Positions 57,833 through 64,000 of a stretch of 64,000 nucleotides of DNA are shown here, piece after piece. The position numbers were made by a program, and so were the translations under genes. The notes beneath the pieces were generated by a model. It was not told where the DNA came from and ran no database searches. It worked only from the letters and a program-made list of their open reading frames with translations. How positions within the stretch are numbered: the stretch's first letter is position 1; the number at the start of each line of letters is the position of its first letter. Source of the DNA: Serendipita indica DSM 11827 (Eukaryota; Basidiomycota; Agaricomycetes; Sebacinales; Serendipitaceae); assembly GCA_910890315.1 (NCBI GenBank), contig CAJVGD010000005.1:1054001-1118000 (forward strand), written 5' to 3'.

Positions 57833-58482
57833 TCATCTTTTGACCCCGAGCAGCATCTCTACTTCACTGACTCCGGAGCTTGTTCCTTCGGCTCCATTTT
57901 CTGGGAGATAAATTCCCGTCCCCCCGGCCAGGGCATCAATGAGCATGGCGAGTTTAGGCTTGGTCATATCAGGCTCCTGATGCTTTGATCAGAAGTTCGG
58001 TGGCAAAAAAGTATGGGCCTTACCTTTTGAAGCTGAGAAAGCTCTTCCCCAAAGCCCTCGGCCATACTCTTCATCCAAAAGCCTCGGAACCGTTCACGAA
58101 ATTGGGTGTCCCGCTCCTTTTCTACCTCCGTCACCGGGTGTAAGGATAAGCTAGTCTCCATTTTGTAACTTGCTGGACTCGGTGAACGCGAAGGTAATAC
58201 GCGTTTTGGCCCCGTCGGTGATTTCATCTCGACGTCTCCTTCCCCTTTGTTTGTACTCTCTGAATCAGATGACGAGGCGGAAGATTCAGTTTCAGAAGAT
58301 GAAGAGGTGCTTTCTTCTATCGTTGGCGGGGCATCTCGTTCCATGACGGGCGTTTTTCTTGCCACTGGTGATGAGCCTTCATCAGTGTCCGAGCTCGAAC
58401 TCGAAGAGGACGAAGACGATGACAACGCCTGTCTTCGTTTTCTCTTTCGCGTCCTTTTGCGAATCCCGTCTTTTGGTGGCAT
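57833..58482 (-). CDS. RSA3: Ribosome assembly protein 3 (Rsa3)
   Basis: Nuclear factor for early 60S ribosomal subunit assembly. The N-terminus is very basic (MPPKDGIRKRTRKRKRRQAL), then comes a long Ser/Glu run and Pro/Ser segments. The C-terminal family domain is FRERFRGFWMKSMAEGFGEE then LSQLQK, joined across a 50-nt intron near 57973-58023 to EPDMTKPKLAMLIDALAGGT; this matches the RSA3 FxxxWMxxMxxxF...DLxxL pattern. The ATG at 58482 was chosen because the basic signal starts there; an in-frame ATG further up at 58548 would overlap the SPT3 start region. Start-to-start distance to SPT3 copy 1 is 58 bp. Confidence 0.85.
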
Positions 58483-58540
58483 CTTAAGTGTGGTGTTCAC
58501 TCCCTTGAACCCAGCCGAGACCCTTGGACTCAAACTCGAC
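58483..58540. promoter_or_regulatory. 58-bp bidirectional promoter of RSA3 and SPT3 copy 1
   Basis: All sequence between two divergent ATGs. No TATA box is evident. Part of it (ccttgaaccc at 58503-58512) recurs as cttgaaccc just before the ATG of SPT3 copy 2, a possible remnant of the duplicated upstream region. Confidence 0.45.
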
Positions 58541-59741
58541 ATGAGCAAGCGAAAGGCGACAGTGTTGCAAGATAGCAGCGAAACAAAGTACTACTATACT
58601 GGCGAAATATCCAATATGGTATGCAGATGCCACACTCTCAAGCCAGGTTGACTCGTACAAGTTATACGTGTTTGGGGAGGTTTTGGACCCAATGACAGAG
58701 ACGGTGAATCTCGTCGAGGAGATTGTCAGGGATCAGATTGTAGAAATCGTCAGTTGCCATCAGAAACTTCATTTATTCCCCTGTGACCGGCCCGGTATAG
58801 ATCAATCAGGCAAGGCATCAAGCTATGCGGCGTGGACAAAAGAGTTTCAAAGCAGAGGACCTCGTTTTCATCTTGCGACATGATAAAGACAAAGTCAACA
58901 GGCTACGAACCTACTTGAGCTGGAAAGAAGTTCGGAAGCACGCCAAGGATACAGATGGTGGAGGTGTAGACGATTTAGAAATGGAAGAGGATGACAGGCC
59001 TGGTTCGTCGGGCCTGGTTGTGACATTTCACTACTGAAGCTTCCATAGACGAAGGGACGGCTCAGCAGATGAACATCAAACTACCGTGGGAAATGAGAAC
59101 AGTATATCTTGGAGCACTTTGGAGTAATGGGCTCCTGGAAGAGGACGAAGAGGACGAGGAAATGACGGAAGCGCGACAGGATCGACTGCGCGTACGCTCT
59201 CTCAGACAGTCATCCTCGCCCTGTTGACCCACAGGCTAGCATCTTGATGAAGCCACTCGAGAGATGACCAAGGATGAGTACCTCAGATACAGCGATATGC
59301 GTCAAGCCTCGTTCACTCGTCGCAAAGGTCTGTTGCTACCTGTGTTCTAGATGCTACTAAACATTATCAGTCGCACAGTTCAAGGAATTCTTGAATCTTC
59401 CTTCACATATGCAGCTCAAGAGTGGAGATGACACTATGGACATCCTTGGTTTCCTAGCTTTCGAGATTGTTCGCGTGCTATGCGTCAATGCCTTGCTATT
59501 GAAACAGAGCAGGGATGAAATCACGGAGACCTCAGAATTGGATGGATCACGACGAAGGATGGATGTCGATTCTGTGGCTACTTGCTCCTTATTCCTCCCG
59601 CAAGCCGAGCCTCGCACGGCACTGCGACCGGATCATATTCGAGCAGCGTTTGTTGCCATGCAGCACAAAGGTCGACAAAAGTCACGGATGCTTAACAACT
59701 TCCGAGGAGGTTTTGTCAAGAATGATGTAGTACTTATCTAG
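58541..59741 (+). CDS. SPT3: SAGA subunit Spt3, tandem copy 1
   Basis: Histone-fold pair protein of the SAGA coactivator that helps load TBP. MSKRKATVLQDSSETKYYYT leads to GEISNM, then LYVFGEVLDPMTETVNLVEE and IVRDQIVEI (first histone fold), QAMRRGQKSFKAEDLVFILR, HDKDKVNRLRTYLSWKEVRK, and the second fold with LPWEMRTVYLGALWSNGLLE, MTKDEYLRYSDMRQASFTRR and LKSGDDTMDILGFLAFEIVR. It ends RMLNNFRGGFVKNDVVLI. Six introns sit at the same places as in copy 2; the first is 58619-58661 and the fifth 59192-59239. No stop or frame break is seen. It has a shorter linker than copy 2 after EIVRVLC (DEITETSELDGSRRRMDVDS). Confidence 0.94.
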
Positions 59742-59828
59742 AGCCTGCTAAATCGTTTGTAGAGCGATGGAAAAGCCATTCCTGAAGTTTACTTTGGGAA
59801 CTCTTACAACTTGAACCCTTCCATTACC

Positions 59829-61056
59829 ATGAGCAAAAGAAAGGCCGTATTGCAAGATGGCAATGAGCCCCGGTATTATTATACCGTTGAAATTTCGAAT
59901 ATGGTAGCCGGTTAAAGACTGTCATCTGTCCTAGTATTTCTGACTTGAACAAGTTATATGTTTTCGGAGAAGTGCTCGAACCCAACACAGACACGGTGAA
60001 CCTCGTAGAGGAGATTGTCAGAGAGCAAGTGGTTGAAATTGTGAGCACTTTGGTTTGCTTCAGCCTATTCTGACCATTTTCCACATCACAGATTACCCAG
60101 GCAAAGGCACACGCCGTGCGTAGAGGGCAGAAGAACTTCAAAGCTGAGGACCTAGTCTTCATATTAAGGCACGACAAAGACAAAGTAAACCGGCTTCGGA
60201 CGTACCTGAGCTGGAAGGACGTCCGAAAACACGCCAAGGACACAGAAGGTGGAGGGGCAGACGACTTGGAGATAGGAGACGAAGAGAAACCGGGTAAGAT
60301 ATCTTCTTGGGATAGTAGAAGTTCTTGCGTTCTGACGTGACGCAGATGAGGGCACCGCTCAGCAAATGAACGTCAAACTTCCTTGGGAGCTCAAGACAGT
60401 GTACCTCGGAGCACTTTGGGACAATGGACTTCTTGAAGATGATGAAGAGGACGAGGAAATGACCGAAGCACGACAGGATCGACTGCGCGTACGCTCTCTC
60501 AGACAGTCATCTTCGTCCTGTTGACTCACGGCCTAGCATCTTGATGAAGCTACTCGAGAGATGACCAAGGATGAATATCTCAGATACAGTGACATGCGGC
60601 AGGCGTCGTTTACTCATCGCAAAGGTCCGTTACTACTCCCTGTGGCATTCTACGGTCTTATCAAACCCTTCAGCTGCACGCTTCAGAGAATTTCTAAACC
60701 TTCCACCCCATATGCAGCTCAAGAGTGGAGACGACACGATGGATATTCTAGGTTTTCTTGCATTTGAGATCGTTCGCGTCCTCTGCACCGACGCACTCCA
60801 ATTGAAGCAGAGTGGAGAGCTGAATGGCTATAAAGCAGAGAACGCAGAACCAGATGCTAAACGGAGACGAACAGAGTTTGATAGCGAGGCTGCAGTTTGC
60901 GGCTTGTTCCTCCCACCTGCTGAACCTCGCACAGCACTCCGACCGGATCATATTCGAGCGGCATTCGCAGCTATGCAGAGAAAAGGTAGGCAAAAGGCGC
61001 GAATGTTAAACAACTTCCGAGGGGGCTTCGTCAAGAACGATATTGTACTTATCTAA
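59829..61056 (+). CDS. SPT3: SAGA subunit Spt3, tandem copy 2
   Basis: Second complete SPT3, only 87 bp after copy 1 and in the same direction. Blocks: MSKRKAVLQDGNEPRYYYTV, LYVFGEVLEPNTDTVNLVEE, HAVRRGQKNFKAEDLVFILR, VNRLRTYLSWKDVRKHAKDT, LPWELKTVYLGALWDNGLLE, MTKDEYLRYSDMRQASFTHR, LKSGDDTMDILGFLAFEIVR and the end RMLNNFRGGFVKNDIVLI. The variable linker (GELNGYKAENAEPDAKRRRT) is longer than in copy 1 and holds a nuclear-signal-like KRRR. Intron positions are the same as in copy 1, with the first at 59904-59953 and the fifth at 60489-60536. Protein identity to copy 1 looks high, about 85 percent by eye over the conserved parts. Which copy is ancestral in function cannot be told from sequence alone. 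Confidence 0.94.
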
Positions 61057-61227
61057 TACTTTGTGCCCAGAACGTGTTGATAGTTGTATCCAAGCATACA
61101 AAACTCGATTGTACTTCGCTGAGTATACACTTGAGGTGGTAAACCAGTCTGGACCTGACGTGCATCTCCGATACTCGGAGCCTTTGCCTTCCAGCTCGAG
61201 AAAGCACCAAATCATAGAATTGGAGAG

Positions 61228-64000
61228 ATGGGTTCGTCATTTTCAATGGTAAACCGCTGATAGCTAATGTTGACCCATTGCGGATGGCGTGCCACAGACC
61301 AGAACATCACGAAAGGACTCCATGATAAGTTCTACGAGAAACGAAAGGCTGCTGCTCTCGAACTAGAGAGGTATATTCTTCCTCAATAATCACGTTCCCG
61401 ACTGCAAGACCGACCACAGTTTCTTTCCAGGCAGGTTCGCGATTGCAACACGCACCATGACCAAGTGCGGATTGAAGCCATCTTGGATCAAGTGATTGAG
61501 TTGTTTTCCAACCCTTCACATCCCTTACACGTGCGTAATGGCGGTCTCATTGCGCTCGCCGCTGTTGGTATTGCGTTGGGTGGGGATATTGCACCATATA
61601 TGGAGAAATTTATCAACCCACTACTCGTTTGTTTCTCGGATACTGAAAGTAGGATACGCTACTTCGCTGCCGAGAGCATGTACAACATTGCCAAAGTCTC
61701 CCGAGGCGAGATTTTGATCTATTTTAACCCCATATTCGATGCATTGAGCAAGGTATAGGCCTACAATCAACAATCACATCACCCTGACAATCTAGTAGCT
61801 CTCCGCAGACTCGGAATTGTCTGTGAAGAATGGTGCGGAACTGCTGGACCGACTTCTGAAGGACACTGTTGCAGAGTGTGCCACGGAGTATCTAGCTCAG
61901 CACCCTGACTCTGAAAAGGCAAGGCAACGCGTGGAGGACATGTACGGCCTGGGTGTCCTTGTCAATCGACCGGATGACATCTCGTTGGTCGAAGATAAGC
62001 CTGGTACCAAAAAGGCGTTTTCGCTGGCGAATTTCATTCCTCTCCTCGCCGACAGAGTCCATGTTCTTAGCCCTTTCACTCGGAGCTTCCTCATCAGCTG
62101 GATCGCGGTCTTGGACAGTATTCCTGATCTGGAAATGGTTTCATACCTGCCACAATTTCTAGATGGACTCCTGTGGGTATCATCAAGTGGTTGCTGCTGA
62201 TCCTCACCCGCCTACAGTAAATACTTGTCGGATCCTACAGAAGACGTCAGGACTGCAGCCGAGAACCTTTTGGCAGACTTCCTCAGAGAGATACACGACA
62301 TTGCTGCTGTTGAAAAACGACGACAAGAGAGACAAGAAGCAAGACGGATTGCTAGGCGATTGGAGCAAGAGCGATTTGGGTCATTAAATCCCAGTACAAG
62401 CGCCAACGGGAAGGCTGTGGAAACTTTGGAGACGAATGCCGTAACGACTGGGAGTACGGACAATGTTAGCATCGCTTCGAGGAAGCCAGAACGTGTGGAA
62501 GAGATTGACGAGCGAGATCCCGGAGGTAAGAAACCATAGACTTTGAAAGCTGAAGTAACACCTTTGTTCAGCGTGGGTTCCAGGCCAAGGCGTGAAGGTT
62601 GACCATGCTGCAATTGTCGAGATTCTTATTGATCAGCTGGAAGGAGAGCGTACGTTTCACGTTTCTGGAGCATGGTATGGTGAATTAAATCCCTACAGAC
62701 GATGAAATCCAGCAGTCGACAGCCTTGAGGTGGCTTTATGAATTCCTGACCTTTGCCCAGGATGTAGTTGTACCTTTCACGCCCCGACTGATCCCGGCTA
62801 TCCTTCCTAACATCGCACACCATGCGCCCGACATTCAAGCTGCGGCAAACAAGACGAATCAGTTGCTATTCAGCGTCATCCAGAGCCTCCCCCTCTCAGA
62901 ACCCCTCGTACCTCCACCTCAAACCTTGACAACGCAGAAAAGCATGAACATGGCAACAGACTCCCCAGTACGACCCAGTATGCCGATTCTGCCTTCTATC
63001 ACATCGGTTGGAATCGCGCCTTCCTCGTCTCCCCCTGTTTCGTCGTCTATACCGCGGCCGTCGACAATTCCTGAGGGCCAAGAAGGTGCTTCTCAAGCAC
63101 AAAATAGGCTTCGCTCGGGTCTAGCTGAACAAGCATCTGGCCAAATCTCGTCAAACTCTTCGTTTGCCGAGAAGGAGGGTGGCGGGACATCACAGTCACG
63201 CTCTGGATCGCCTGAACGGGAACCTGAGAGGAAGGCAACTCTACCTGCCGGTGATGCAAAGGAGGCTGTTGACGCCTTTGACTACCATGCAACTGTCAGT
63301 GCTTTGACGATTCGATTCTTGAGTGAGCACGAGGACACGAGAGTTGCTGCTCTCAAGTGGCTCATAATGCTGCACCAGAAACTCCCGGACAAGGTAAGGG
63401 ATTTCATCAACTTTAAATCTGCTCAAAGCGCTTCAGATCTTGGCTATGGACGATGGAACCTTCCCGGCTTTGCTGAAGAACCTCTCCGATTCGTCGGAAG
63501 AGGTCATCAAGTACGACTTGCAGCTACTCTCACAGATTTCTACAAATTCGGATGAAAGTTACTTCAAGTCATTTATGGTCAATCTCTTGGGACTCTTTAG
63601 TACAGACAAGCGATTGTTGGAAACGCGTGGGAGCTTGATCATCCGACAGTTGTGTCTTAGCCTGAACACCGAGAGGATATATCGAACTCTGGCTGAGATC
63701 CTGGAGAAAGAAGAGGCACGTACTCTGCTCCTCCATCTCGAGCTGGACTTACCATATATATTCAGGATCTAGCATTTGCCAGCAATATGGTGCAAAAACT
63801 CAACTTGATTCTGATTACTTCACCAGAACTGGCAGAGTTTAGGAAGCGTCTCAAGACATTGGAGACTCGGGTAAGCAGTAAAGGGATATCTCAGTGCAGG
63901 CGATTGACTCGGCTCAGCAAGATGGCCAAGCACTATTCGTCACTCTTTACCGATCTTGGTGCCATAATGCAGTTGCCGCATTTTCACTGTGCCTGTTGGC
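61228..64000 (+). CDS. VAC14: Vac14, PI(3,5)P2 complex scaffold, 3' end cut off by the window
   Basis: HEAT-repeat scaffold of the Fab1/PIKfyve-Fig4 complex that makes PI(3,5)P2 on the vacuole. The first coding exon is only four bases (ATGG, 61228-61231), joined over a 67-nt intron to DQNITKGLHDKFYEKRKAAA, the canonical Vac14 N-terminus. HEAT repeats follow: RIEAILDQVIELFSN, RNGGLIALAAVGIALGGDIA, FSDTESRIRYFAAESMYNIA, DRVHVLSPFTRSFLISWIAV, KYLSDPTEDVRTAAENLLAD, AIVEILIDQLEGE, STALRWLYEFLTFAQDVVVP and TIRFLSEHEDTRVAALKWLI. A long Ser/Pro linker lies near 62940-63250. The last visible exon encodes DGQALFVTLYRSWCHNAVAA, then FSLCLL, the start of the C-terminal Vac14 Fig4-binding domain. The gene continues beyond 64000. 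Confidence 0.93.

Noticed and set aside
58247-58651. Acidic plus-strand ORF across the RSA3 gene
   Set aside because: Antisense shadow of the RSA3 Ser/Arg-rich coding region; RSA3 has the family domain and SPT3 starts inside this span in another frame.
1-64000. Transposons, virus-like elements, CRISPR arrays, tRNA or rRNA genes
   Set aside because: No transposase, reverse transcriptase, capsid-like or integrase motif, no long terminal or inverted repeat, no spaced short repeats and no tRNA-like fold recognised by eye.

Overview
The window is nuclear DNA of a filamentous fungus, almost certainly a basidiomycete of the Agaricomycetes. Genes lie on both strands, carry many short introns (about 43 to 70 nt) and are packed tightly: several starts are only 58 to 140 bp apart and several stops 5 to 140 bp apart. 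The gene set is eukaryotic and fungal: Argonaute, SepA/Cdc12-type formin, GPI-anchored CRH transglycosylase, Fmp27, SAGA Spt3, Vac14. A Ceratobasidium/Rhizoctonia-like source is possible, but that is only inference. I support 30 protein-coding genes. I see no tRNA, rRNA, CRISPR array or recognisable transposon, and no virus-like fossil.

Left part (1-22000): the 3' part of an Argonaute gene runs off the left edge. It is followed by a small disordered protein, an F-box protein, a two-domain fluoride exporter, PP1 inhibitor-2 facing a mitochondrial PP2C phosphatase, a USP-type deubiquitinase facing TFIIE-beta, and a CUE plus PARP-type ADP-ribosyltransferase. Two tandem C2H2-like zinc-finger regulators and a nucleoside hydrolase close the block.

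Middle part (22000-41400): a full formin (GBD/FH3-FH1-FH2-DAD) is divergent from U1 snRNP protein C. Next come three mitochondrial or cofactor genes: a lipoate ligase, a ketopantoate-reductase-like enzyme and complex I subunit NDUFA1. A meiotic pair, Sfr1/Mei5 and Pch2/TRIP13, shares a 58-bp head-to-head promoter. Then follow a small unknown protein, an atypical short-chain dehydrogenase without the usual Tyr/Lys, and a large disordered unknown protein with a possible zinc-binding N-terminus.

Right part (41400-64000): a 9.3-kb bridge-like lipid-transfer protein gene (Fmp27/Hobbit/BLTP2) is divergent from a secreted CBM18-GH16 chitin-glucan transglycosylase. Next are a double HMG-box protein, the mitochondrial RNA helicase Suv3, ribosome assembly factor Rsa3, two tandem and apparently intact SPT3 genes, and the start of VAC14, which is cut by the right edge.

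The best leads are the SPT3 tandem duplication with a conversion-like conserved intron, the SFR1-PCH2 bidirectional promoter carrying an ACGCGT box, the CUE-PARP protein, and the zinc-finger pair whose introns split the CxxC knuckles at identical places. The weak first 5' splice site of the U1-C gene is also worth testing. Splice sites were placed by eye from GT/AG (or GC/AG) signals, phase and family similarity, and have no transcript support.
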